A stretch of DNA of 64,000 nucleotides from SZAS-103 sp038234715 (lineage in GTDB: Bacteria > Pseudomonadota > Gammaproteobacteria > Xanthomonadales > Xanthomonadaceae). Numbering within the stretch: position 1 is the first letter of the stretch; every line of letters begins with the position of its first letter. The stretch spans positions 61,198 through 125,197 of the forward strand of contig JBBQTD010000006.1 in NCBI GenBank assembly GCA_038234715.1. The letters are read 5' to 3'. The notes under the pieces are model-generated. The model ran no database searches and was not told the DNA's origin. It saw only the letters and a list, made by a program, of their open reading frames with translations. Shown here piece after piece: positions 10,534 to 18,413 of this stretch. A program made the translations under genes and the position numbers.

Positions 10534-11318
10534 CGGCCGCCTCCACTGCCTGGCACCGGCGGCTGAATCGGAGGTGCCGCAAGTGACGCAGCACCTTCCG
10601 GACGTGCGCTCGCGAAGCCCAGCGGAAGCGCAGTCGCAAACGCGGGCCAGGGCCGCTTCGGATCGGCAAAACGCAGCACCAGGCGAATCTCGACCGGCAT
10701 TTCGTTGGGACGCGTGAACTCCGTCTGCCATGTTCCAATCTTCGCGTCCTGGCCCAGGCTGCGGTATTCAAAGTGCCCGTCGGCGATGCCGTCGAGCAGG
10801 TCCTCGGGAGGAACCTTGGCATCAGCCTCCAGCGGTTTCTCGTCGACCAGCATCGCGAAGCCGAACTGCAGCTTGCGCGGGCCATCCCCAGCGCTGGACG
10901 GCGCGAGCTTCAACGTCACCACATAGGGTCCGCCGCGGGACATGTAGCCCGGCATCGGCGCGACGAAGCGCACCTGGTCGTGCGCACCATCGAAAAACGA
11001 TGCCTGCTGGGTGGCCCGGTCGCGCGCGAGGACCAGCGGCTGCGCCGACTGCAGCACGCGGTACAGCAGCCCCTGCACCGCGCGCAAATGCTCATTGCGC
11101 GCCTCGGCGAGTTCAGCGCGCTGCACCGAACCGTTGGCCGAGTGCAGGCTGGAGAACGCGATGCCCAAGCCGAGAGCAAGCAACAGGGTCGCAAGGATGA
11201 TTTCGATTAGGGTGAAGCCGCGCGCCACGGCGGCACCGTTGCCCGCACTGCAGGCTGCGACGCGGCCACGCCGTTGCCCTGCACCTGCGGTTGCGCCAGC
11301 GCGCACGTGCGCACTCAT
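10530..11318 (-). CDS. gspJ: Type II secretion minor pseudopilin GspJ
   Basis: Minor pseudopilin of the tip complex. It has 262 aa with an unusually long leader (34 residues, if the ATG overlapping gspI is used) before the processing site ARG/FTLIEI; the conserved Glu+5 is residue 39. The hydrophobic helix IILATLLLALGLGIAFSSL follows. The ATG overlaps the gspI stop by four bases (ATGA), which supports this start despite the long leader. The protein ends in a Pro/Gly tail (PPIQPPVPGSGGGR). Confidence 0.92.
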   Translation of the reverse strand: MSAHVRAGATAGAGQRRGRVAACSAGNGAAVARGFTLIEIILATLLLALGLGIAFSSLHSANGSVQRAELAEARNEHLRAVQGLLYRVLQSAQPLVLARDRATQQASFFDGAHDQVRFVAPMPGYMSRGGPYVVTLKLAPSSAGDGPRKLQFGFAMLVDEKPLEADAKVPPEDLLDGIADGHFEYRSLGQDAKIGTWQTEFTRPNEMPVEIRLVLRFADPKRPWPAFATALPLGFASARPEGAASLAAPPIQPPVPGSGGGR

Positions 11319-11821
11319 TCCGGTGGCCCTTGCGCAGGACCATACGCGCGCAGCGTTTCAACGCGCAGCGCCTTGGGCGATGGACCCGGTCCCCAGTTCA
11401 CCAGCAGGACCACGCGGACCATCGAATTGGCTACCTGCAGTGGCTGCACCTGTTCACCACCGGGCGTGCCTGCAGCAGGCAACGCTTCCGGGACAGGCGG
11501 CTGGAATGGCGTGATGTCCAGCGTCCAGTGGAAATGGCCGCCCTCGAACACTCCATGGCTGCGACCAGCGCGCAGCCGCTGGTCGGCACCTAGCGTGTCG
11601 AACAGGCTTTCGGCGTACAGCGTCGCACGCGTCGCATCCGCTGCATTTCCGACCGCATGCACGCCCGACGACAGGATCGCAAGCAACATGCCCAGCCCGA
11701 TCGCGAGCAGCGAAAATGCGACCAGCACTTCCAGCAGCGTATAGCCGCGCTGCGAAGCGCGGGCGCCCGGGCATCGAACACCAGCGAAGCGCGCCGCACC
11801 TTGGGCGACGTGGGATTTCAA
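11315..11821 (-). CDS. gspI: Type II secretion minor pseudopilin GspI
   Basis: Minor pseudopilin that nucleates the pseudopilus tip. It has 168 aa, with the prepilin site SQRG/YTLLEVLVAF after Gly26 and Glu+5 at residue 31. The helix VLVAFSLLAIGLGMLLAIL follows. No ATG is available at the junction; the most likely start is the TTG that overlaps the gspH stop by four bases (TTGA), mirroring the ATGA overlaps of the neighbours. The start is therefore inferred from context. Confidence 0.88.
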   Translation of the reverse strand: MKSHVAQGAARFAGVRCPGARASQRGYTLLEVLVAFSLLAIGLGMLLAILSSGVHAVGNAADATRATLYAESLFDTLGADQRLRAGRSHGVFEGGHFHWTLDITPFQPPVPEALPAAGTPGGEQVQPLQVANSMVRVVLLVNWGPGPSPKALRVETLRAYGPAQGPPE

Positions 11822-12336
11822 TGGGGCGCATCCGGCAGCCGGGTCTGGCTGACTTCGCCGGTCAACCAGCGCACATCCACACGCCAGCCGGCACCCTGGG
11901 TGCGCAGGTTGATGCGCCCGCCAGTCGCCGATCCGTCCGGGAAGAAGCGAATCGCTGCGCTATGCGGATCGGTCTGTTCCTCGCGCACCGAATTGAAGGT
12001 CACCTGCACGGTCTTCGGCAGGGTTCCGTGGTGCGCGCCCGCTGCAGTCCACGTGCGCTTGTCGAGGTCCATCTCGAAGCGCTGCGGTACCCCCGTGGTG
12101 AGCGCCTGGGTGCGCGTGTAGCGCAATTCGCCCGCGAGCGATTGCTCCGCATCGCGCAGCTGCCGGCCACTGCGTCCCACGCCGAGCACGCCTATCGTCA
12201 TGCCGGTGATGGCCGCGATCATCACGATCACCACCAGCAACTCGATCAGGGTGAAACCGCACGCATGGCCGGTGCATGCGCCCGCAGGTTGCGACGTCGC
12301 AAACGCGCGACCACCGATCCTCCCTGTGGCAGTCAT
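11818..12336 (-). CDS. gspH: Type II secretion minor pseudopilin GspH
   Basis: Minor pseudopilin linking the tip complex to the GspG filament. It has 172 aa. The prepilin site is HACG/FTLIELLVVIVMIAAI after Gly27, with Glu+5 at residue 32. The globular part includes AEQSLAGELRYTRTQALTTG and FFPDGSATGGRINL, which is typical of GspH/FimT-type pseudopilins. The ATG lies 35 bp below the gspG stop. The same frame stays open far upstream over gspG and gspF, but that is a shadow. Confidence 0.9.
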   Translation of the reverse strand: MTATGRIGGRAFATSQPAGACTGHACGFTLIELLVVIVMIAAITGMTIGVLGVGRSGRQLRDAEQSLAGELRYTRTQALTTGVPQRFEMDLDKRTWTAAGAHHGTLPKTVQVTFNSVREEQTDPHSAAIRFFPDGSATGGRINLRTQGAGWRVDVRWLTGEVSQTRLPDAPH

Positions 12337-12371
12337 CTCAATGGCGGTCGTCGCATGGCGACAGCCCTGCT

Positions 12372-12821
12372 TCACTTGTTGTGGATGTCCGCGTCCACGC
12401 CGTCGCCGCCTGGCTTGCCGTCCTTGCCCAGGCTCACCAGGTCGAACGCGCCGTTCGTGCCGGGCACGTGGTACTCGAGCGGATGGCCCCACTGGTCCTT
12501 GAGGTCCTGCGCCTTCGCATAGGGACCGAGCCAGCCGGTGCTTTCGCCCGGTGCCTTGACCAGCGCATCGAGCGACGGCGGCAGGCCGCCGACATCCTGC
12601 TGGTAGGCGTCGATCTTGCCGGCCAGCGCCTCGATATGGGTTTCCTCGAGCTTGAACTTGCCGCGATCGGAGGCACCGAGGATGCGCGTACCGACGACCG
12701 TCGCGATCGCCGCGATCAGCACGATCACGATCATCAACTCGATCAGGGTGAAGCCGCGTTGGGCGGCTGCATGGAACCTCGCGCCGGCGGATGGGGGACT
12801 GCAGGATCTGGTTTGCATCAT
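12372..12821 (-). CDS. gspG: Type II secretion major pseudopilin GspG
   Basis: Main subunit of the pseudopilus that acts as the secretion piston. It has 149 aa. The site AAAQRG/FTLIELMIVIVLIAAIATVV follows Gly23 and Glu+5 is residue 28. The conserved GspG body is clear: GLPPSLDALVKAP, LKDQWGHPLEYHVPG, and the C-terminal calcium-loop region FDLVSLGKDGKPGGDGVDADI. It starts six bases after the gspF stop codon; a second ATG follows the first at once. Confidence 0.97.
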   Translation of the reverse strand: MMQTRSCSPPSAGARFHAAAQRGFTLIELMIVIVLIAAIATVVGTRILGASDRGKFKLEETHIEALAGKIDAYQQDVGGLPPSLDALVKAPGESTGWLGPYAKAQDLKDQWGHPLEYHVPGTNGAFDLVSLGKDGKPGGDGVDADIHNK

Positions 12822-12827
12822 GGGTCA

Positions 12828-14045
12828 TCAACCTATCGAGGAAGTGAGATCGTAAAGTGGGATGAGGATCGCGAGGATGACAGTGCCGACCACGATGCTC
12901 ATCAGCACCGTGAGCGCGGGCACCAGCGCCGTCAGGAAGCGGTCCATCGCCTGTGCGGTTTCGCGGTCGAACGTATCGGCGGTCTTGAGCAGCATGCCAT
13001 CGAGTTCGCCGGATTCCTCGCCGACCTGCACCATCTGCACGGCAAGCCGTGGAAACACTTCGCGACGCGCAAGCGCATGCGCCAGGCCGCTGCCGGTCTT
13101 GACCTCCTCGGCGGCCGCTTCCACCGCATCGGCCAGCACGCGGTTGCCGAGCACGTTGCGCGCGATGGTCAGCGACTGCATCAAGGGGACACCGTTCTTG
13201 ATCATGGTTCCGAGCGTGCGCGCGAGGCGGGCGGTTTCCAGCCGCGCGATCAACGACCCGAGCAACCGGTTGCGCAGCATCCGCGCATCCAGCGCGCGGC
13301 GCCACGCCGGATCGCGGCGCTTGCGGTCGAGATAAACCAGCAGCGTCACCAGCACCACCGGGATCAGCCACCAGAACGCGCGCACCGCGTTGCCGATAGC
13401 GAGCACGACTACGGTCAGCAATGGCAACTGCGCGCCGAGGCCCTCGTACATCTGCTGGAACTGCGGCACCACGTAGCCGAGCAGGAACAGGATCGACAGC
13501 GAGATCATCGAGACAAGGATCGCCGGATAGATCAGCGCATTGATCACGCGCGCACGCAATGCGCGGCTGCGATCGAGGTAATCGGCAAGCCGTGCGAGCG
13601 TCTCATGCAGGCTGCCGCCAATCTCGCCCGCGCGCACCGTACTCACGTACAGGCGCGAGAACACCCCGTGTTGCTGTTCGAGCGCGGCCGACAGCGACGT
13701 CCCGCCGCGCACCGCGTCGCGCACGTTGGCGATGGTTTTCTTCGCCGCCGCCGATTCAGGAAGGTCGAGCAGGATCGCCAACGCGCGATCGAGCGGCTGG
13801 CCTGCCCCGAGCAAGGTCGCCAGCTGCTCGGTGAACTGCATGATCTGCTCTTGCGTGAGCGTGCCGCGCTTGAAGAACGTGGTCCAGCCCGCACCCGTTG
13901 CGATCTCGTCGGTGCGCCGCGCCTCGACCGGAATGTGCCCGGCTTCCTGCAGCTTGCCGATCACTTCCTCTGCGCTCGCGGCGTCCATCTGGCCCGTCAG
14001 CGATTCGCCGGTGGCGCTCAAAGCCTGGTAGCGGAACTGCGCCAT
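12828..14045 (-). CDS. gspF: Type II secretion inner-membrane platform protein GspF
   Basis: Polytopic platform protein that couples GspE ATP hydrolysis to pseudopilus growth. It has 405 aa, the usual length. It starts MAQFRYQALSATGE, the standard GspF opening, and has two T2SSF repeats (EQLATLLGAGQPLDRAL and LARTLGTMIKNGVPLMQSL) and three hydrophobic segments, the last at the C-terminus (LTVLMSIVVGTVILAILIPL). The purine-rich GGCGGTGAGC precedes the ATG. It is separated from gspE by a small unknown gene. Confidence 0.96.
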   Translation of the reverse strand: MAQFRYQALSATGESLTGQMDAASAEEVIGKLQEAGHIPVEARRTDEIATGAGWTTFFKRGTLTQEQIMQFTEQLATLLGAGQPLDRALAILLDLPESAAAKKTIANVRDAVRGGTSLSAALEQQHGVFSRLYVSTVRAGEIGGSLHETLARLADYLDRSRALRARVINALIYPAILVSMISLSILFLLGYVVPQFQQMYEGLGAQLPLLTVVVLAIGNAVRAFWWLIPVVLVTLLVYLDRKRRDPAWRRALDARMLRNRLLGSLIARLETARLARTLGTMIKNGVPLMQSLTIARNVLGNRVLADAVEAAAEEVKTGSGLAHALARREVFPRLAVQMVQVGEESGELDGMLLKTADTFDRETAQAMDRFLTALVPALTVLMSIVVGTVILAILIPLYDLTSSIG

Positions 14046-14129
14046 CAGCTCACCGCCGCCTTTACGGGAAGGTAGCCAGCGATTCCTTCTCCCGGAGATG
14101 GGACGCAAGGGCCCGTTCGTACCCGACCA

Positions 14130-14462
14130 CTAATTGCCATGGCCGCCACCCGCATCGTGACCGCCCGCGTCATGGCTTGAGTGCCCTTGCCCTGGCCCAT
14201 AAAACGGCCCATCCGCATTCTCGAATCCATCGCCATCGATCTGGCTGCGCAATCGCTTCGGCATGGACTCACGATGATTCGTCCTCAGGATAGCGATGAT
14301 CAGCCACGCACCAACCAGCGGAAATACCCAAACCAGGACGCCCTGCGCAATCTTCTGGCCACGCTTGAGGCTTTCCGCGCGGAGCAGGCAATACGAGGCA
14401 AACACGTTCAGGCACACGACGAAAACCACGAACGCCTTGAGGATGGAATCAGCCGAGGTCAT
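14130..14462 (-). CDS. Small two-helix membrane protein inside the T2SS operon, unknown function
   Basis: I do not recognise this 110-aa protein with confidence. It has two predicted membrane helices (ILKAFVVFVVCLNVFASYCL, residues 7-26, and GVLVWVFPLVGAWLIIAILR, about 41-60), then a polar C-terminus ending in a His/Gly-rich tail (GHSSHDAGGHDAGGGHGN). The second helix with its central FPLVGA resembles the PLDc_N-type short membrane domain, but this is only a resemblance. It begins nine bases after the gspE stop and ends 84 bases before the gspF start, so it should be cotranscribed with the secretion genes. The His-rich tail could bind metal; that is inference. Confidence 0.72.
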   Translation of the reverse strand: MTSADSILKAFVVFVVCLNVFASYCLLRAESLKRGQKIAQGVLVWVFPLVGAWLIIAILRTNHRESMPKRLRSQIDGDGFENADGPFYGPGQGHSSHDAGGHDAGGGHGN

Positions 14463-14471
14463 GGATCGCCA

Positions 14472-16307
14472 CTACGCCTCTGTACACACGCGCAGCACTT
14501 CCTCGATCGTGGTCTTGCCGAGCAACGCCTTGAGCAACCCATCCTCGTACATCGTGCGCATGCCCTCGGCTTGCGCGGCGGCTTCGATCTCGCCCATGCC
14601 GGCGCGCTGCATCACCAGCCGACGCAATGTGTCGGACATCACCAGGAATTCCATGATCGTGGTGCGGCCGAGGTAGCCGGTCGGCGTCAGCGCGGACGGC
14701 TTCGGGCGCCATAGATAAATCGGGCCGTCGGGCTGGAAACGGCGCAGGCCGAATTCCTCGATCACTTCCGGAAGCGGCTCGTAGCGTTCGGCATGCGTGG
14801 GCTCGATGCGGCGCACCAGGCGCTGCGCAAGGATGCCGTTGACAGTCGAGGTGAGCAGGTAATCCTCGACGCCCATGTCGAGCAATCGGGTGATGCCGCC
14901 AGCCGCGTTGTTGGTATGCAACGTCGACAGCACCAGGTGGCCGGTCAGCGCGGACTGGATCGCGATGCGTGCGGTCTCGAGGTCGCGCATTTCGCCGATC
15001 ATGATGATGTCCGGGTCCTGGCGCACGATCGAGCGCAGCGCCTGCGCGAAGTCCAGACCGATGGCCGGCTTGGCCTGGATCTGGTTGACCCCGACCAGCT
15101 GGTATTCGATCGGATCCTCGACGGTGATGATCTTCACCGCCGGCGTGTTGAGCTGCGACAGCGCGGTGTACAGCGTGGTGGTCTTGCCAGAGCCTGTAGG
15201 ACCCGTCACGAGCATGATCCCGTGCGGCTGTTCGAGCACTTTCTTGAACTGCGGCAGGAACTCGTCGGTGAACCCCAGCGAATGGAAATCGAACACAATC
15301 GATTCGCGATCGAGGATACGCATCACCACCGATTCGCCATGCGCGGTCGGCACCGTCGATACGCGCAGGTCGAGCTCCTTGCCCTGCACGCGCAGCATGA
15401 TGCGGCCGTCCTGCGGCAGGCGACGCTCGGCGATGTTGAGCTTGGCGAGGATCTTGATGCGCGAGATCACCGCAGCGGTCAGGTTCGCCGGCGGCGATTC
15501 GACCTCCTCGAGCACGCCGTCGATGCGGTAGCGGACTTTCAAGCGGTTCTCGAAGGGCTCGACGTGGATGTCGGATGCACGTGCTTCGACCGCGCGCTGG
15601 ATCACAAGGTTCACCAGCCGGATCACCGGCGCCTCTGACGCGAGGTCGCGCAGGTGTTCGACGTCGTCCTCGTCGCCGCCGGTTTCGTCCGAGAGATTCT
15701 CAACGATCGTGCCCATCGCGCTGCGACCAGTGCCGAAGTAGCGCTCGATGAGGTCGTCGATTTCCGACCGCAACCCGATCTTCAGGCGCACGGTGCGGCC
15801 GGTCGCGAGTGCGACCGCTTCGGCGGGATACGGGTCCTGCGCATCGGCGACCAGCAGGTCGAGCGTCTCGCCGTCTTCGCCGATCGGGCAGGCATGGTGC
15901 TGCTTGAGGAAGCGCACCGAAATGTGCACGGCCGGCGGCGTATCCGGACAATCGCGCGCGGCGATCAGTGGCAGATCAAGGACCTCGGCGCTGGCTTCGG
16001 CGATGTCGCGCTCGGACACCATGCCAAGCCGCGCCAGCAGCGACGATACGGTACCGCCGGATTCTTCCTGCAGACGGCGCACGCGTCCGAGGTCGGCATC
16101 CTTCAGGCGGCCACGTCGCAGCAGCGCAGCCACGATGCGACCGTCCAGGCTGTCGGGAAGATGGCCATGCAGGCCTTCCCCGGCAGGATCGATGTGGCCG
16201 GCGGCGACGTTCCCGCTCGCTGCGGGTTCGACCGCGGCGCGTTCGGCTGCGGCTGGTCCGGTTGCTGCTGGGCTCACGCGGCAGACCCAAGATGGTAGAC
16301 CGGGCAC
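14472..16307 (-). CDS. gspE: Type II secretion ATPase GspE
   Basis: Cytoplasmic hexameric ATPase that powers pseudopilus assembly. The open frame gives 611 aa from a GTG; a second GTG 30 bases inside (VSPAATG) is also possible, and the Ala/Pro-rich first 45 residues are unlike the family, so the start is uncertain. The N1E domain includes SLLARLGMVSERDIAEASAEVL. The catalytic core has SDIHVEP, the Walker A GPTGSGKTTTLY near residue 369, VEDPIEY, the Walker B region IMIGEMRD and the His box TGHLVLSTLHTN. The tetracysteine zinc site usually found between the QRLVR and GYRGR segments is missing: none of the four cysteines is present between QRLVRRIEPTH and TPTGYLGRTTI. First gene of the operon. 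Confidence 0.95.
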   Translation of the reverse strand: MPGLPSWVCRVSPAATGPAAAERAAVEPAASGNVAAGHIDPAGEGLHGHLPDSLDGRIVAALLRRGRLKDADLGRVRRLQEESGGTVSSLLARLGMVSERDIAEASAEVLDLPLIAARDCPDTPPAVHISVRFLKQHHACPIGEDGETLDLLVADAQDPYPAEAVALATGRTVRLKIGLRSEIDDLIERYFGTGRSAMGTIVENLSDETGGDEDDVEHLRDLASEAPVIRLVNLVIQRAVEARASDIHVEPFENRLKVRYRIDGVLEEVESPPANLTAAVISRIKILAKLNIAERRLPQDGRIMLRVQGKELDLRVSTVPTAHGESVVMRILDRESIVFDFHSLGFTDEFLPQFKKVLEQPHGIMLVTGPTGSGKTTTLYTALSQLNTPAVKIITVEDPIEYQLVGVNQIQAKPAIGLDFAQALRSIVRQDPDIIMIGEMRDLETARIAIQSALTGHLVLSTLHTNNAAGGITRLLDMGVEDYLLTSTVNGILAQRLVRRIEPTHAERYEPLPEVIEEFGLRRFQPDGPIYLWRPKPSALTPTGYLGRTTIMEFLVMSDTLRRLVMQRAGMGEIEAAAQAEGMRTMYEDGLLKALLGKTTIEEVLRVCTEA

Positions 16308-16359
16308 TGTAACAGCCCGTGCAATACGTTCGCATGAACGCTGGGCTGTTGGAGAGAGG

Positions 16360-16620
16360 CTTTGAAAGCCCCTCTCCCCTCGGGAGAGCTGTTGGCCAGG
16401 GCGAGAACCGACTGATGTCGGTTCGAGTCAAGCCAACGTCGGGTGAGGGGCGGACGAAGTATGGACTTCGACTCCGTTAGCCCTCACCCCATCTCCCGAA
16501 GGGAGAGGGGTTAAAAAAAGGGCCGGGCCTTGAAGCCCCTCTCCCCTCGGGAGAGGGGTGGGGGTGAGGGGCGGACGAAGTATGGACCTCGACTCCGTTT
16601 GCCCCTCACCCCAACCCCGT
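16360..16620. repeat. Two GC-rich imperfect repeat units with long hairpins upstream of the T2SS operon
   Basis: The 519-bp gap between gspE and the fibronectin-like gene carries two copies of a unit built from a CCCCTCTCCC/GGGAGAGGGG stem and the shared core GGGTGAGGGGCGGACGAAG followed by TATGGACNTCGACTCCGTT and CCCTCACCCC. Copy 1 spans about 16369-16512 and copy 2 about 16536-16615. Both can fold into long hairpins. Nothing here looks coding. The region must also hold the promoter of the secretion operon, which I cannot locate. Confidence 0.7.
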
Positions 16621-16757
16621 TGCTAGCCTCGTACCTCGGCAAGCAACCCCCAGCCCGACCGCTAGCGCTCGGTCGCTACACTGCGCGCGAGCCTGTGGCT
16701 CGCAAGCAGCCCAGTTTCGCCCCGCAGGGAGAGGGGCTAAAGACAGGGAGGGGGGGT

Positions 16758-16790
16758 AAAAAAAGGCCGGGCTTTTCAGCCCGGCCTGCT
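16758..16790 (-). terminator. Rho-independent terminator of the fibronectin-like gene
   Basis: On the minus strand the sequence is AGGCCGGGCT, a short AAA-containing loop, AGCCCGGCCT and then a run of T. It is a near-perfect GC-rich stem followed by a T tract, starting about 37 bases after the stop codon of the upstream gene. Confidence 0.85.
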
Positions 16791-16826
16791 TCTGACATCG
16801 AAGCCACTTTCTACACCTCCATTGGC

Positions 16827-17534
16827 TTACACCACCATCAGCGACGCCACGTCGCTCCAGTCGCTCGGCCCCAGGGTGCCCACCGCGCGTCCCTGCACCA
16901 TGTACTGCGTGCCCGGCACCAACCCGTCGATCGCGACACTCGCCGCGAGCGTTGGATTCACGAAGGTCCAAACCGTTGGTGCAGCCGCGGTCGCATAACG
17001 CCACTGGTACGAACCGGCCTGCGCAACCCGGTTACTGCGCACCTTGAGCTGGCCGGTGACCTTCCCGCGGGCAAGCCGCAGGTTGACCGGGGCGGGCAGC
17101 TGGCCGACCGGCTGGCGCGTCCTCTGCACGGGATAACCCGAGCCGAGCAACACCACCGCGTCGCCCTTGCACGCCTGCTGCACGTACAACGCCAACGCAC
17201 GCAGTTGTGCCTCAAGCTGTGCACGCAGTTGCCTGCGCGTGAGGACGCCCGGGGTGCCGCTCTTCGCCGCATTCATCGCGGCGAGGAACGCAGTGCGCGC
17301 AGCAGCCACGTCGGCGAGGGCCGGCAATGGCGCCGGATAGCTCGCATTGCCGGTCATCGCGATCAGGATGCGGCCACTGGCAACCGCCAGCGTCGCATCC
17401 CTTTCGTGGGTGAGGAAGCGCAGGGCCACCTTCGCCTTGCCCGGAAGCGGCACGGCTGGGGTGGAAGGAACCGCCAATGTGTCGGCGGCGATGTTCTGGA
17501 TCGATGCATGCGTGCTGGTATTTGAAACGTTCAT
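16827..17534 (-). CDS. Fibronectin type III-like protein, unknown role
   Basis: A 235-aa protein with no recognisable signal peptide or membrane segment. The N-terminal half is Ala-rich and helical (LTRRQLRAQLEAQLRALALYVQQACKGD). The C-terminal 60-70 residues look like a fibronectin type III fold: SYQWRYATAAAPTVWTFVN, IDGLVPGTQYMVQGRAVG and the end GPSDWSDVASLMVV. A frameshifted relative of the C-terminal half lies at 62369-62736. It stands alone between repeat-rich gaps, followed by a strong terminator. It may be a small structural or binding protein; the sequence gives no function. Confidence 0.78.
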   Translation of the reverse strand: MNVSNTSTHASIQNIAADTLAVPSTPAVPLPGKAKVALRFLTHERDATLAVASGRILIAMTGNASYPAPLPALADVAAARTAFLAAMNAAKSGTPGVLTRRQLRAQLEAQLRALALYVQQACKGDAVVLLGSGYPVQRTRQPVGQLPAPVNLRLARGKVTGQLKVRSNRVAQAGSYQWRYATAAAPTVWTFVNPTLAASVAIDGLVPGTQYMVQGRAVGTLGPSDWSDVASLMVV

Positions 17535-18413
17535 GGCAAAACTCCTCGATACGCGGACCTTCTTGGTCCGACGCTGACTTGAAAAACAGGTTTGCGACGC
17601 TCGACGACGGAGCGCCCTGCATGCCGCGCAGCAGGACGTCCGGGCGCTACCGGTGCTGGGTCAGCGCGGGCGGGCTGGCGTCGTCAACGAAAAACAGTCG
17701 AGCGCATGCCCGGTGGTGGCGATTTCGCGTGCGAACCGGCGCACGGACGCCGCGATCGCCCCGTGCGGGACGACAGCTTCAATGCGGCGTGATGGCACCA
17801 TCCCCGGCGACCGGGCCTGCCGGCGGAACGGCTTTTCCCCGTGACGACGCCAAAATTTTCGGTGTCGAGCGGATTTTTCCACCTGTCGACGCCGCAAAGT
17901 TCGGTGTCGATGGAACGTTTCCATGGGTCGACGGCGAAAAGTTCGGTGTCAACCGAGCATTTCCACGTGTCGACGACGGAAAGTTCGGTGTCAACCGAGC
18001 GTTTCCACGTGTCGACGACACAAAGTTCGGTGTCGACCGCGCGTTTCCACGTGTCGACGACACAAAGTTCGGTGTCAACGCGCCGACACCTGCGCAATGC
18101 GCGGGCAAACGCTCCGGCATCCCGCGGCAAAATGCAGTCGCGCGTCGCCGAACGGACGAAAAAACGTCCGCCGACAGCACAACCCAATGCATTTCCCCGG
18201 ATGTCCACCTGCGTTCCCCTGTGAGCGGATCGCGCCTTGCAATCCATGCAGAACAGCATGCCTGAGCCCGCATTTCCGCAACCCTACCGGGGCATTACAG
18301 AACCCTCATGCGGCGGGTGTTGACTTCGCCGAAATCGCCCGGGCGCTGTCGCCAAACGGCTTTGTGTCGAACCACGGTTTCGCAAAAGTTCGCCGTTGGG
18401 ACCCCCGAGACGC
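17535..18413. other. Gene-poor 879-bp stretch
   Basis: No ORF here has the features of a real gene. Several frames are open on both strands, mostly because of the 42-bp tandem repeat inside, whose length is a multiple of three. The part at 17540-17830 must hold the promoter of the fibronectin-like gene. The part at 18260-18413 lies downstream of the TonB receptor gene and shows no clear terminator. Confidence 0.6.
17831..18080. repeat. 42-bp direct tandem repeat, about six copies
   Basis: Units begin at 17854 (diverged), 17896, 17938, 17980, 18022 and 18064 (partial), exactly 42 bp apart, with half a unit before the first. The core is AAAGTTCGGTGTC, then GTTTCCACGTGTCGACGAC. The inner copies differ at only a few positions. 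In the minus frame the unit reads as a 14-residue repeat (VDTELCVVDTWKR type); a second minus frame reads STPNFVSSTRGNAR, and two plus frames are also open, so openness alone does not show coding. Confidence 0.9.

Noticed and set aside
17831..18080. CRISPR array
   Set aside because: The 42-bp units are contiguous with no unique spacers, and no cas genes are present.
17684..18273. Minus-strand repeat-protein ORFs (VDTELCVVDTWKR or STPNFVSSTRGNAR repeats)
   Set aside because: Several frames are equally open through the 42-bp repeat and no ribosome site or conserved flanking domain favours one, so no gene was called; recorded as a finding.
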